From contig DASYYH010000016.1 in the NCBI GenBank assembly GCA_035934015.1, positions 248,001 through 312,000 of the forward strand: a stretch of DNA of 64,000 bases. Direction: 5' to 3'. The notes below the pieces were generated by a model that was given only the letters and a program-made list of their open reading frames with translations, was not told the DNA's origin and did no database searches. A program made the translations under genes and the position numbers. Below are positions 20,334 through 29,182 of the stretch, piece after piece. This DNA is from Candidatus Acidiferrales bacterium. Lineage in GTDB: Bacteria; Acidobacteriota; Terriglobia; Acidiferrales; UBA7541. How positions within the stretch are numbered: position 1 is the stretch's first letter; every line of letters starts with the position of its first letter.

Positions 20334-21278
20334 ATGAAGAGCTTCGACAGTTTGTCCGAGCAGGAAGTTTTGGCGTTGGCAATTTCACTCGAAGAAGACG
20401 ATGAGCGCATTTACGCCGACTACGCCGAAGGCTTGCGCGGTGAGTACGCAGAAACTGCCGCGGCATTTGATGACATGCGCGGAGAGGAATCCGAACATCG
20501 CCGGCGCTTGATTGAACTCTATCGGCAGCGATTCGGCGAGCATATCCCGCTGATTCGGCGCACCGACGTCAAGGGATTCGTGAAGCGCCAGCCTATTTGG
20601 CTGGCGAAACCGCTTCGGCTCGGGGCCATCCGGAGTCAAGCTAGCGCGATGGAAGAGGAAACGCGGCGCTTCTATGAGAAGGCGGCGTCCCGGGCACACG
20701 ACGCGAGCACACGCCAGCTTCTTGACGATCTGGCGCAGGTGGAACGCACGCACGAGCATCGTGCGAAAGGCGATCTCGACTCGACTGTGTCTCTGCACGA
20801 GGATGAAGCACGCAAGAAGCTGCTCGTCTTGCAGATTGTCCAGCCGGGCTTAGCGGGACTGATGGATGGTTCGGTTTCGACGCTAGCGCCCGTGTTTGCC
20901 GCGGCCTTCGCCAGTCACAAGACTTGGACGGCGTTTCTCGTCGGACTTGCTGCATCGTTGGGAGCAGGAATCAGCATGGGATTCGCGGAGGCACTTTCGG
21001 ATGACGGTAGCTTGACTGGGCGCGGCCTACCGTGGATTCGCGGCCTGGTCTGCGGATTGATGACTACGCTCGGAGGGATCGGGCACACGCTGCCGTTCCT
21101 CATTGGCCAGTTCAATCTCGCTCTGGGTATTGCGATCGCCGTTGTTCTCATCGAATTAGCGACGATCACATGGGTCCGGCGACGCTACATGGACACGCCG
21201 ATTTTCTCCGCTGCTCTGCAAGTCGCTTTGGGCGGCGCGATTGTCTTTGCCACCGGCGTGCTCATCGGCAGTTGGTAA
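20334..21278 (+). CDS. mbfA: membrane-bound ferritin / VIT1-family iron transporter fusion
   Basis: A 314-residue protein with an N-terminal ferritin-like (erythrin) domain, residues about 1-155, holding acidic and histidine ligands such as SLEEDDE, GEESEH, MEEE and ERTHEH. The C-terminal VIT1/CCC1-type membrane domain has about five segments and begins near DGSVSTL. This order and length match MbfA, which exports iron in Bradyrhizobium and Agrobacterium and protects against iron and peroxide stress. GGAGAG precedes the ATG by five bases, and a TATAAT at 20283-20288 may be its -10 box. It is divergent from the VPS10-like gene. Confidence 0.87.
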   Translation: MKSFDSLSEQEVLALAISLEEDDERIYADYAEGLRGEYAETAAAFDDMRGEESEHRRRLIELYRQRFGEHIPLIRRTDVKGFVKRQPIWLAKPLRLGAIRSQASAMEEETRRFYEKAASRAHDASTRQLLDDLAQVERTHEHRAKGDLDSTVSLHEDEARKKLLVLQIVQPGLAGLMDGSVSTLAPVFAAAFASHKTWTAFLVGLAASLGAGISMGFAEALSDDGSLTGRGLPWIRGLVCGLMTTLGGIGHTLPFLIGQFNLALGIAIAVVLIELATITWVRRRYMDTPIFSAALQVALGGAIVFATGVLIGSW

Positions 21279-21484
21279 GCAAGAATGCCAGCGCGAATTT
21301 GGAACAGGAATTAAAGAAACTGACCGGCGAATCTGGTTTTTTGATTCCGGCAACGGACGCCACCGTGCAAATGATCACGATGCATAGAAGCGCGGCGGTT
21401 GGTTTTCGCAGTCAACCACTCATCGACCGTGAACTTCTCTCAACCCTGCGCCCGACATGCAGCTTCGTCCTCACAATTTGAACT

Positions 21485-21573
21485 TGGTGCCCGGGGCGGG
21501 AGTCGAACCCGCACGACCGTTTAAGGGTCCGAGGATTTTAAGTCCCCTGCGTATGCCATTCCGCCACCCGGGC
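21485..21573 (-). tRNA. tRNA-Leu (anticodon UAA)
   Basis: Read on the minus strand, the acceptor arms GCCCGGG and CCCGGGC pair fully over 7 bp. The D-arm region is TGGCGGAATGGCA, the anticodon loop CTTAAAA holds TAA, a long variable arm follows as in class II tRNAs, and the T-arm contains GGGTTCGACTCCC. The 3' CCA is encoded. The length of 89 bases including CCA fits leucine tRNAs. It stands alone between mbfA and a DinB gene. Confidence 0.95.
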
Positions 21574-21688
21574 ACCGCGCGCAAGCCTATCGTATCAAAA
21601 GCTCGCAGCAATATCGCGCAAGGGAAAAGTTCTCCCTGGAATTCGCGTGTCAAACTGAAGAGGGCGAAATGATCAACGGCGACCGGCG

Positions 21689-22180
21689 TTAGCTGCGACT
21701 GCGAGCCTTATGCAAACGCCTGAGAAGTTGAATTTGCCCAGCGTGATAAACGTCGTGAAAAGCGACGCCGGCAATCTGCGCGCTCGCGATTCCTCTGTGT
21801 CCAGGCGCCGGACGGCCAAGCGCGTTCGACGCAAATTTTGCAACAACCTCACGCAACTTTTTGTGTTCTCCGTCGAGTAGCTTCAGGTCCGCACGCCACG
21901 CTTTTTCGCCGAGTGAGCCGGATCGCACAAACCAATTGCGCCCGGATAGCGCAAAACGGTCACGCTTTTCGCCGAGCAGCCTGCATCGCACGGCATATTT
22001 CCAATAAGCTGCGTGGACGACGATCTCCCAAATATTATGACGCCCCGGAGCAGGACGCCAGGCGGCATCGCGCGCGCTGAGTCCGCGCACCGATGCGCGA
22101 AGGTTCGGCCCGTGCCAGGCTGGCTTCGAATATCCCTCGTCGAGCAATCGAAGCAGCTTGGCGATTTCTGCGGCGGGCAT
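21689..22180 (-). CDS. DinB-family protein
   Basis: A 163-residue protein of the DinB/YfiT four-helix fold. The metal-site histidines can be seen in the usual places, in VVHAAYW near residue 54 and in FHDVYHAGQ near residue 140. Members include thiol-dependent transferases and many uncharacterised metalloproteins. I choose the ATG at 22180 because AGGGGAGG lies just upstream; the longer frame adds 18 arginine- and glycine-rich residues without a ribosome binding site. Function is unknown. Confidence 0.75.
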   Translation of the reverse strand: MPAAEIAKLLRLLDEGYSKPAWHGPNLRASVRGLSARDAAWRPAPGRHNIWEIVVHAAYWKYAVRCRLLGEKRDRFALSGRNWFVRSGSLGEKAWRADLKLLDGEHKKLREVVAKFASNALGRPAPGHRGIASAQIAGVAFHDVYHAGQIQLLRRLHKARSRS

Positions 22181-22353
22181 CTTGCCGCCTCCCCTGCGGA
22201 TGAAAATGCGCGCCCGGCCACGGCCAGGTTGCATCAGCCATTATAATGAATCCGACGCAGCCCGCTGTTGCACACAGCTTATTGCCCATCGCAATTCACT
22301 GCGAGTGTATAAACAACCATTCAGACTCGGCGGCACAAAATAATTAACGGCCG

Positions 22354-22785
22354 TTAATGCGCGTCCGTAACCAGATGTACGTTCTTTAATTCTTTGATTT
22401 CAGTGATGGCAATCGCTCGCGTGCCCTCGCGCTCGTATAAGGTCCCTGTCACCTGGACATATTTCCCAATGTAAGGCATCAATTTCTGATGCTGGTCCAC
22501 ATCAGGCATGGAACTGGAAATTGGGAAATACATTCTCCCAGCCTTCGTCAGGATGATGAGCGGCGACCCGCGCTTGGCGCAGTCCAATGCGCATTGCAGA
22601 TTGAAATTTGTTGCCGTCGCGGCAGTATTCTGGATCGGGCATGCAATGTCGCGAACCAGCCCCTCTATCGTTACCTTGGGTGGATTTGCAGATGGCGAAG
22701 ATGCCGTCTTGGAATCCTGCGGCTGGCCAAATGCCAGACCCGCAACCAGGCAAAATAATAGACAAATATGCGAAATAATCTTCAT
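22354..22785 (-). CDS. exported hypothetical protein with conserved cysteines
   Basis: I do not recognise a named family. The 143-residue protein has a clear signal peptide (MKIISHICLLFCLVAG..., cleavage near AFGQ) and AAGGAG six bases before the ATG. The mature part has three cysteines, in DIACP and in CALDCAKRG, followed by a segment (YVQVTGTLYER) that could be an OB-like beta-barrel. Small proteins of this kind are common as exported proteins in soil bacteria. Its neighbours give no functional hint. Confidence 0.65.
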   Translation of the reverse strand: MKIISHICLLFCLVAGLAFGQPQDSKTASSPSANPPKVTIEGLVRDIACPIQNTAATATNFNLQCALDCAKRGSPLIILTKAGRMYFPISSSMPDVDQHQKLMPYIGKYVQVTGTLYEREGTRAIAITEIKELKNVHLVTDAH

Positions 22786-22934
22786 TTATGACTCCTTCAT
22801 TAGACGCATTGGATTGTGCAACATCTGCGAACTCTCTAAGGATCACATCTTCCTGGGCGCTGCTCGCCACTGTCGCTCAAATTCGGCTACGCAAGAGCAG
22901 GAACAGATGAATTTTCCGCCTGACATTCCAGGCC

Positions 22935-23807
22935 TTATGAGCAGCCCTTGATTTCACGCGGCGAGACACCCAAGATCCGCTTCATATGCGCGGCCAAATG
23001 GCTCTGATGGGTGAAGCCCATTTCCAGAGCGACCTGACTGATCGAAGCCCTTTCCTGCCGCAACGCTAACGCCGCGCGTTCGACTCTGCGGCGAATTACA
23101 TATTGATGCACGGGCATCCCCAGAGATTTGCGGAACAAAACCTTCAGATGCGAGACGCTCACGTCCGCGATGCGCGCGATGGCCTCAAGCGAGAGATCCT
23201 CGCCGAGATTGTCCTCGATATAGGAAACCACCTGCCGAAGCTTGCGTGCGGGCAAGCCTCCGTTCGGCGAAGCGTGCTTGCCGCCTAGCGAGCTATGGTT
23301 TCGCAATAGCTGCACGCCAAGCGCAGTCGCAAGGCTCTGCAGGAAGAGGCTCCCATTCGGATATCCCTGCTCCATTTCGGCCATCAGCGCCCAGCCGATA
23401 TGCTCGATCTGCCTGTCTCGAATATGGAATCGATCGCGGAGCTGCAAACCCCGGGGATCCAACCCTGATTCTTGCGCAAGCCGCTCAAGAAATTTTGTCG
23501 AAATGCTGAGGAGAAGAGCAGTGTCTGTCTCCTTCATTTCCCAGCGCGCCGGCATTCCGCTCGGGATGATGTCGATATCGCCGTGAATTGCCAAGCCGCT
23601 GTACTTTTCATTTCCATGCCGGCATTCCAGCCGGACAGGCCTCCCAACGTGAATGGCTACGACGGATCTTGTGCGGCTGGGAGCTTCCACCACGCCGGGC
23701 GTATCGGCTTGCAGAATGACGCGAATCTGGCTCGATGCCGGTCCTGAGTCCAGTATTCTTATCGGCGAGGCAGGCTCGCGCAGGACCGCGGCGGTTTGCG
23801 GGTTCAT
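22935..23807 (-). CDS. AraC-family transcriptional regulator
   Basis: A 290-residue regulator. The C-terminal hundred residues carry two helix-turn-helix units: LEAIARIADVSVSHLKVLFR, then ISQVALEMGFTHQSHL with the AraC consensus GF and H/S positions. The N-terminal part is a cupin-like sensing domain with no recognisable ligand. The ATG at 23807 is preferred over an upstream start 24 codons earlier because family similarity begins after it. Upstream lies a long gene-free stretch, and the target genes are not obvious. Confidence 0.82.
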   Translation of the reverse strand: MNPQTAAVLREPASPIRILDSGPASSQIRVILQADTPGVVEAPSRTRSVVAIHVGRPVRLECRHGNEKYSGLAIHGDIDIIPSGMPARWEMKETDTALLLSISTKFLERLAQESGLDPRGLQLRDRFHIRDRQIEHIGWALMAEMEQGYPNGSLFLQSLATALGVQLLRNHSSLGGKHASPNGGLPARKLRQVVSYIEDNLGEDLSLEAIARIADVSVSHLKVLFRKSLGMPVHQYVIRRRVERAALALRQERASISQVALEMGFTHQSHLAAHMKRILGVSPREIKGCS

Positions 23808-24469
23808 TTGACCTTTTACACCGAAATTTACTTTACAAATTCGCTCGGCCCGCAAGGACCTGCGCGGGCTCCTGAGCACACCCCTATATGCCTGACGACA
23901 TCAGTTGCCGTCCCGGCCAAAATGGTTGCTTTTGTCGATGTTGGAAGGCAAGGAACGCCCAAGGACTTCGCAATGTTCTGCTAATGTTTCGTTGTTTTCG
24001 AGAAGACCTGCAAATTCACTTTCTGTCCGAATTTGCTCTACCCCGCCCAATCATGAGCGACTCACTTAACGTTCCTAGGTCATCATGATGAAGCTATCTA
24101 GCCTGTATTTTCGAATATCGTCGAGTTCTCTCTCCGCAGGATGGGATGCAAACATCGGAGGGACTCTAAGAGGATGGCTTCAGTAATCGGGGCAAATTAA
24201 CCAGAAATGTTTCGGCGCGGGCATTCCGCAATGTCGCGGAAGGCGATCTTCGGTCGGCGGTGCTGTTACTCCTACCCCAGGCTCTGCCGCAACCGATAGC
24301 TGAGAATTGAGGCTGGAGGGTTCCTCCAGTCTCAATTCCTGAGCGATGGATAGGAGGACGCGCATAGTTCCTTCCGTTCACTATAGAGTTTGCTGATCTC
24401 TATACAGTCACAGCCTTCAATCAGCGGGGTATAAGTTGTAGAATGGGGTGGGATCGGAGACGTCCAAAA
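23808..24469. other. gene-free stretch between the AraC regulator and the DUF1223 gene
   Basis: Short open frames here have no ribosome binding sites and look random. The stretch holds a nearly perfect 16-bp hairpin at 24304-24338, described separately. Base composition is lower in GC than the flanking genes, and the sequence may be the remains of a lost gene or a transposable fragment, but nothing identifiable is left. Confidence 0.4.
24304..24338. repeat. long inverted repeat (16-bp stem, 3-base loop)
   Basis: GAATTGAG-G-CTGGAGG (24304-24319) and CCTCCAG-T-CTCAATTC (24323-24338) form a stem with 15 Watson-Crick pairs and one G-T pair around a GTT loop. Neither side has a run of T, so it is not a standard terminator. 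It lies 132 bases before the DUF1223 start codon. A regulatory RNA hairpin, a protein-binding palindrome or a mobile-element relic are all possible. Confidence 0.6.
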
Positions 24470-25297
24470 ATGAAAAGGCTAATGATTCTTGCCTCATGTA
24501 TCGCCGCATTCCTCGGAGTCTTGACAATTGGCTCTCAATCGGTCGCGCAGGGAAATTCTCAAGCGGCGGCGGCCAATGCCAACACGGATCGTAGGCCGGT
24601 GCTTGTTGAGTTGTTTACGGCTGAGGGCTGCTCGTCCTGCCCGCCGGCTGAAAAGTTGCTTGCCGCCCTTGAAGCCCGCCAACCGGCGTCAAACGCCGAG
24701 ATCATCCCTCTCGAGGAGCACGTCGATTATTGGAACCATGATGGCTGGACTGATCCATTTTCATCTTCAGACTGGACTGCTCGACAGCAAGATTATGTCT
24801 TTAAGTTCAAGGAAAGCTCCCCGTACACTCCGGAAATGGTTGTCGATGGGGATGCGCATTTCAACGGGAGTATGGGCCATACGGCGGTCATGGCAATTGA
24901 AGCCGCTGCTCGCCAGCCTGAAACGGAAATTACAGTGTCGTCCGGCCAGCCAGGATCACATGACGCTGAAGCTTTCAGCGTGAAAGTCGCTGCCATTCAG
25001 GGCGACCCCCAAGGCGATACGGCCGACGTTTGGCTCGCGATAACCGAAACCGGACTTCATTCCAATGTGACCGCTGGTGAGAACGCAGGACAAGAGCTTT
25101 ATCATGTTGCCGTCATGCGATACCTCCATAAGATCGGTGTCGTACATTCAGACAGCGATCCCATCGCATATAGCGGCACCGCTGAAGTGAAGCTGAAATC
25201 CAATTGGAAGCTCGAAAATTTGTCCGTAGTCGTTTTCGTGCAGGATAAGAAGAGCCTGCGCGTCCTCGGCGTTGCTTCGGCCAAGGTATCAAGCTAA
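24470..25297 (+). CDS. exported DUF1223 thioredoxin-fold protein
   Basis: A 275-residue protein matching the DUF1223 family. The signal peptide (residues about 1-27, ending SVAQ) is followed by VLVELFTAEGCSSCPPAE, where the CxxC pair sits as in thioredoxin-like proteins. The later stretches EHVDYWNHDGW and SPYTPEMVVDG are family hallmarks. It acts outside the cytoplasm, probably in thiol redox or metal handling; the reaction is not known. I start at the ATG at 24470, nine codons into the open frame, because the signal peptide begins there. Confidence 0.83.
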   Translation: MKRLMILASCIAAFLGVLTIGSQSVAQGNSQAAAANANTDRRPVLVELFTAEGCSSCPPAEKLLAALEARQPASNAEIIPLEEHVDYWNHDGWTDPFSSSDWTARQQDYVFKFKESSPYTPEMVVDGDAHFNGSMGHTAVMAIEAAARQPETEITVSSGQPGSHDAEAFSVKVAAIQGDPQGDTADVWLAITETGLHSNVTAGENAGQELYHVAVMRYLHKIGVVHSDSDPIAYSGTAEVKLKSNWKLENLSVVVFVQDKKSLRVLGVASAKVSS

Positions 25298-25431
25298 TAA
25301 GAGTCGTGCTTTCTTCGCTCGGCCAGCTGAGTAGCCGATAACGTTGTCTTGCTGCTTGCCAAATTTTTGACTTCAGAGTTGATTACAGAAGGACACTCGA
25401 ACGCCACCGTCGATTTTGCATAAAATATCCC

Positions 25432-25459
25432 TTGACTTCCCCTGTTGTATCCATACACT
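25432..25459 (+). promoter_or_regulatory. candidate sigma70 promoter upstream of the second VPS10-like gene
   Basis: TTGACT at 25432-25437 and TACACT at 25454-25459 are separated by 16 bases. The predicted transcript would begin near 25466 and pass through the 25490-25528 hairpin before reaching the VPS10-like gene at 25843. Consensus match only. Confidence 0.4.
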
Positions 25460-25489
25460 CCCGAATTTCACGAACTGATTTCAAATTGA

Positions 25490-25528
25490 GAGTCTCGCGG
25501 CGTGTCTCTCTTGCTCGCCGTGAGACTC
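25490..25528 (+). repeat. 13-bp hairpin in a long mRNA leader
   Basis: GAGTCTCGCGGCG (25490-25502) pairs with CGCCGTGAGACTC (25516-25528), with one G-T pair, around a 13-base pyrimidine-rich loop. There is no T-run after it. It lies 31 bases after the candidate promoter, in what would be the 5' leader of the downstream gene. It may stabilise or control the message. Confidence 0.5.
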
Positions 25529-25538
25529 GGGTCTTACG

Positions 25539-25832
25539 ATGAACATCTTCCACCATGACTGGCGTCGCTGGGCCGGTCATGTCATTTGTCTCGGCACTGC
25601 ATGTATCTTTGAGGGATTGGCATCCATACTGAATACAGGCGGGGCGTCCTCTGCCATGATGTTTTCGACTGCTGGTCCTCCACCTGGGGAGAATCCATTC
25701 GACGAATTTGGTGATTTGCGAACCGGGGATTCGTCTTTATGGCGCGGTGGCGCTAAACTTGCAACCTTTTCGGAAGCAAAGAATGCTATGAACGGAATTC
25801 TTGGGGAAACTTTTGCAGGTCCTCGCCATTAA
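25539..25832 (+). CDS. doubtful small open reading frame, 97 residues
   Basis: An open frame starting ten bases after the leader hairpin, with no ribosome binding site and no family I recognise. One hydrophobic stretch near residues 12-32 is followed by a proline- and glycine-rich part. It ends 10 bases before the VPS10-like start, so it could be a small partner or a leader peptide; equally it may be chance. I keep it only because the region is otherwise empty. Confidence 0.22.
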   Translation: MNIFHHDWRRWAGHVICLGTACIFEGLASILNTGGASSAMMFSTAGPPPGENPFDEFGDLRTGDSSLWRGGAKLATFSEAKNAMNGILGETFAGPRH

Positions 25833-25842
25833 AGGAGCAAAA

Positions 25843-28800
25843 ATGCCGAAAAGCAATAAGCGGTCACTGAATTTTTTACTCTGCATACTTTTTGCTGTTT
25901 TTTTTGCCGCGCCTACTTTTGCACAACGCCGATTTCGCGGCGGCAATGAAGATGCGTTCCGATTCCGTTTTGTCGGGCCTGTCATCGGCAACCGTATCGC
26001 CTCTGTCGCGGGCGTGCCCGGAGATCCCAATGTCTATTACGCAGGCGCCGCATCAGGCGGCGTCTGGAAGACGACGGACGGCGGCAACCGCTGGGCGCCG
26101 GTTTTCGATAAAGAGCCGGCAGCTGCCATCGGCGCGCTCGCTGTGGCGCCTTCCGATCCTAACGTCGTGTGGGCTGGGACCGGCGAGGCATGGGTCATTC
26201 GCGACAGCGACGTGATGGGCAACGGTATCTACAAGTCGACTGATGCTGGAAAGACGTGGACGAACATAGGCCTGGCGCAGACGGGCCGCATCGGCCGTGT
26301 GATCGTCAATCCGACGGATCCGAACAACGTCTATGTCTGCGCGCTGGGGCGCACGACCGGTCCTCAGCAAGCGCGCGGCGTCTATCGCACGACTGACGGC
26401 GGCAAGACCTGGGAGCGTGTGCTTTTCGTGGATGAGAATACAGGCTGCTCAGGGTTATCCATGGATCCTGAAAATCCGCGGACTCTTTTCGCTGGCGCGT
26501 GGCAAGTCGCCATGCACACCTACGGAGAATTCAGCGGCGGACCGGGAAGTGGTGTCTACGTTTCGCATGACAGCGGCACAACGTGGACGCGCATCGAAGG
26601 CCACGGTTTGCCGAAGTCACCGGTGGGGAAAATTGACGTCGCGGTCGCGCCGACGAATTCGGACCGCGTCTACGCGCTGATTCAAACCGCGGATCAAGGC
26701 TCTGTTTGGCTTTCGGATGATGGCGGCGAAAATTGGCGTGTCGTCAACTGGTCGCGGCAGCTCACCGGCCGCGCGGGGTACTACATTCGCATCGCTGTTT
26801 CTCCCGCCAGCGACAATGAAGTCTACCTTGCGAACAGCAGTTTCTTCGAATCTCTCGACGGCGGAGAAAACTTCAATGAGGTCCCGTGGGGCGGCGACAA
26901 CCACGACATCTGGATTGATCCGAAGAATCCCGACCGCTTCGCGTTAACCAACGACGGTGGCATGTTAATCACCAGAACTCACGGCCGGGGCTTTCAGCGT
27001 GTCTCGCTGCCTATCGGCCAGATGTATCACGTCGCTGTGGACAATCAGGTTCCCTACGAGGTTTACAGCAACATGCAGGACGACGGCAACATGCGCGGCC
27101 CGAGCACGTCCTTTATTTTCGGGTTCGGCGTTCAGGCGGAATCCGATTGGGACCACGGCATGGGCGGATGCGAATCCGGATGGACCGTTCCGGACCCGAC
27201 CGATCCAAATATCGTTTGGGCTACGTGTTACGGTGATGAAGTGACGCGATGGGACGCGCGAACGAAGATGGCGCGCTCCGTTAGCCCCTGGCTGCACACG
27301 CTCGATTCCGCTCCGAACGAGACGAAGTACCGATGCCATTGGACTCCTCCGCTGGCAATCGATCCATTCGATAACAACACAGTCTATTACGGCTGTCAGG
27401 TCATCTTCAAAACTTCGAATGGCGGCCAGAGTTGGTCGGTCATCAGCCCTGATCTCTCGACAAATGATCCGAGCCGCATAGTCTCCTCCGGCGGCATCGT
27501 CGGCGACAATCTCGGCCAGTTCTATGGTGAAGTTGTTTTCGCCATCGCGCCGTCGCAGATTCAGAAAGGGCTGATCTGGGCTGGCACGAACGACGGTCAA
27601 GTCTGGTACACCAAGGACGGCGGCGGGCATTGGAACAATGTCGCGAAAAATATTTCCGGCCTGCCGGCTTGGGGTACGGTGACGAGCATCGAACCTTCCC
27701 ACTTTGATCCCGGAACCGCCTACGTCTCCTTCGATTTCCACCTGATGGACAATCGCGATCCGTATATCTACAAAACCACCGATTTTGGCCAGACCTGGAC
27801 TCGCATCGACAGCAATCTTCCACACGACGAACTCTCTTACGTTCGCGTCATTGCGGAAGATCCGAATTGCAAGGGTCTCCTTTTTGCCGGAACGGGAAAT
27901 GATCTCCATTATTCGCCAGACGACGGCGGTCACTGGATGGCTCTGGATGACGGAATTCCGCACACAACCGTTTCGTGGGCCGTTGTGCAGAAGCAATTCC
28001 ACGACCTTGTGATTTCCACGTATGGCCGTGGTCTGTACATCCTCGATGACATCACTCCACTCGAGCAAGAGGCCAAGGAGCAGTCGGACGCCGCAGCGCG
28101 ATTCTTTGCGCCCCGCGACACGTATCGCTTCGTGCGCAATGCTCGCGCATATCTGGATTTTTCTTCGAAGGCCGCAGCAAAGGAGCCGGCACGGATCGAA
28201 ATCCTCGATTCGCACGGAACTGTGATTCGCAGAATGCGGCAGCCGGTCAAGGCGGGGCTTAATCGCGCAGTTTGGGATCTGCGATATGACTCGCCGCATC
28301 TGATCGCTCTGCGCACTGCCGCTCCCGATAATCCGCATGTCTGGGATGAGCCGCGCTTCCGCGACAAGGATTCAAGGACCGTGACACATTGGGGCATTGA
28401 GGGTGCTCAGCAAGGACCCCTCGTCGCTCCTGGGAAATATACGGTGCGCTTGACCATCGATAAGCAGACTTTCACTCAGCCACTGACGATCCTTCGCGAT
28501 CCAAAGTCACCGGGCACTGACGCGGATATAGAAGCTTCCGTGAAGGCTCTGCTCCGCATTCGCAACGACATCACCAGTACGTCAGACATGGTGAATCGCA
28601 TCGAGTGGCTCCGAAAACAGCTCGGCGACATTGATGCGACGCTCACCTCTGAAATCGCCCAGGATCGGATGGACCAAAAGAACGACCCGAAGAAAGCCGA
28701 CTTGCTGAAATCGGTCAAATCCATGGAGCAGGATATGGAGTCGGTCGAATATAAGTTGATCAGCAAAGTCGAAACCAACAGCGACGACAAGTATTACGTC

Positions 28801-29082
28801 ACCGCCTACAAGATCTATCTCAATCTGATCTGGCTCAATGGAGAGATCGGCACCGGCGCGGGTGACGTTGCCGGCGGCGCCGACTTTGCGCCGACCGATA
28901 CCGACATGAGCCTTCTCGCCATGATTGAAAAAGACCTCGCGTCAGCGACGGGGGACTACAAGAACCTCATGGATCAGCAGCTCCCGGCGTTCAATCGCTC
29001 GCTCGAACAGCAGGGCGTCACTCCCCTGTCTACCGTCGTGCCGCCGTCGCAGATGGACGCCGCGGAGGGCTCCGAACCATAA
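25843..29082 (+). CDS. secreted VPS10/BNR-repeat glycosyl-hydrolase-like protein, copy 2
   Basis: A 1,079-residue exported protein homologous to the one at 16.8-20 kb. An N-terminal signal peptide (residues about 1-28, ending TFAQ) is followed by repeated BNR-type blades with TTDGG, STDAG, SDDGG and SPDDGG motifs, and then a C-terminal region of immunoglobulin-like plus helical character. AAAGGAG four bases before the ATG at 25843 settles the start. Related acidobacterial proteins are usually annotated as glycosyl hydrolases or sortilin-like, without proven activity. The two copies differ widely in sequence, so this is an old duplication. Confidence 0.8.
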   Translation: MPKSNKRSLNFLLCILFAVFFAAPTFAQRRFRGGNEDAFRFRFVGPVIGNRIASVAGVPGDPNVYYAGAASGGVWKTTDGGNRWAPVFDKEPAAAIGALAVAPSDPNVVWAGTGEAWVIRDSDVMGNGIYKSTDAGKTWTNIGLAQTGRIGRVIVNPTDPNNVYVCALGRTTGPQQARGVYRTTDGGKTWERVLFVDENTGCSGLSMDPENPRTLFAGAWQVAMHTYGEFSGGPGSGVYVSHDSGTTWTRIEGHGLPKSPVGKIDVAVAPTNSDRVYALIQTADQGSVWLSDDGGENWRVVNWSRQLTGRAGYYIRIAVSPASDNEVYLANSSFFESLDGGENFNEVPWGGDNHDIWIDPKNPDRFALTNDGGMLITRTHGRGFQRVSLPIGQMYHVAVDNQVPYEVYSNMQDDGNMRGPSTSFIFGFGVQAESDWDHGMGGCESGWTVPDPTDPNIVWATCYGDEVTRWDARTKMARSVSPWLHTLDSAPNETKYRCHWTPPLAIDPFDNNTVYYGCQVIFKTSNGGQSWSVISPDLSTNDPSRIVSSGGIVGDNLGQFYGEVVFAIAPSQIQKGLIWAGTNDGQVWYTKDGGGHWNNVAKNISGLPAWGTVTSIEPSHFDPGTAYVSFDFHLMDNRDPYIYKTTDFGQTWTRIDSNLPHDELSYVRVIAEDPNCKGLLFAGTGNDLHYSPDDGGHWMALDDGIPHTTVSWAVVQKQFHDLVISTYGRGLYILDDITPLEQEAKEQSDAAARFFAPRDTYRFVRNARAYLDFSSKAAAKEPARIEILDSHGTVIRRMRQPVKAGLNRAVWDLRYDSPHLIALRTAAPDNPHVWDEPRFRDKDSRTVTHWGIEGAQQGPLVAPGKYTVRLTIDKQTFTQPLTILRDPKSPGTDADIEASVKALLRIRNDITSTSDMVNRIEWLRKQLGDIDATLTSEIAQDRMDQKNDPKKADLLKSVKSMEQDMESVEYKLISKVETNSDDKYYVTAYKIYLNLIWLNGEIGTGAGDVAGGADFAPTDTDMSLLAMIEKDLASATGDYKNLMDQQLPAFNRSLEQQGVTPLSTVVPPSQMDAAEGSEP

Positions 29083-29182
29083 ACTTATTGTGAGTGTCGG
29101 CTCTCGCCAGACTTGCGATTGTTGGCTGCTTTACTGTAATTGGCGCGGCGGAAGGAAGTTCGCGAGAAGGGGCAGTGCGGGC

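Noticed and set aside
21485-21573. tRNA-Leu as an integration site for a genomic island
   Set aside because: I see no integrase gene near it and no repeat of its 3' end elsewhere in the window.
24166-24381. Open frame on the minus strand in the gap before the DUF1223 gene
   Set aside because: Its sequence runs through the palindrome and has no start signal or recognisable family.
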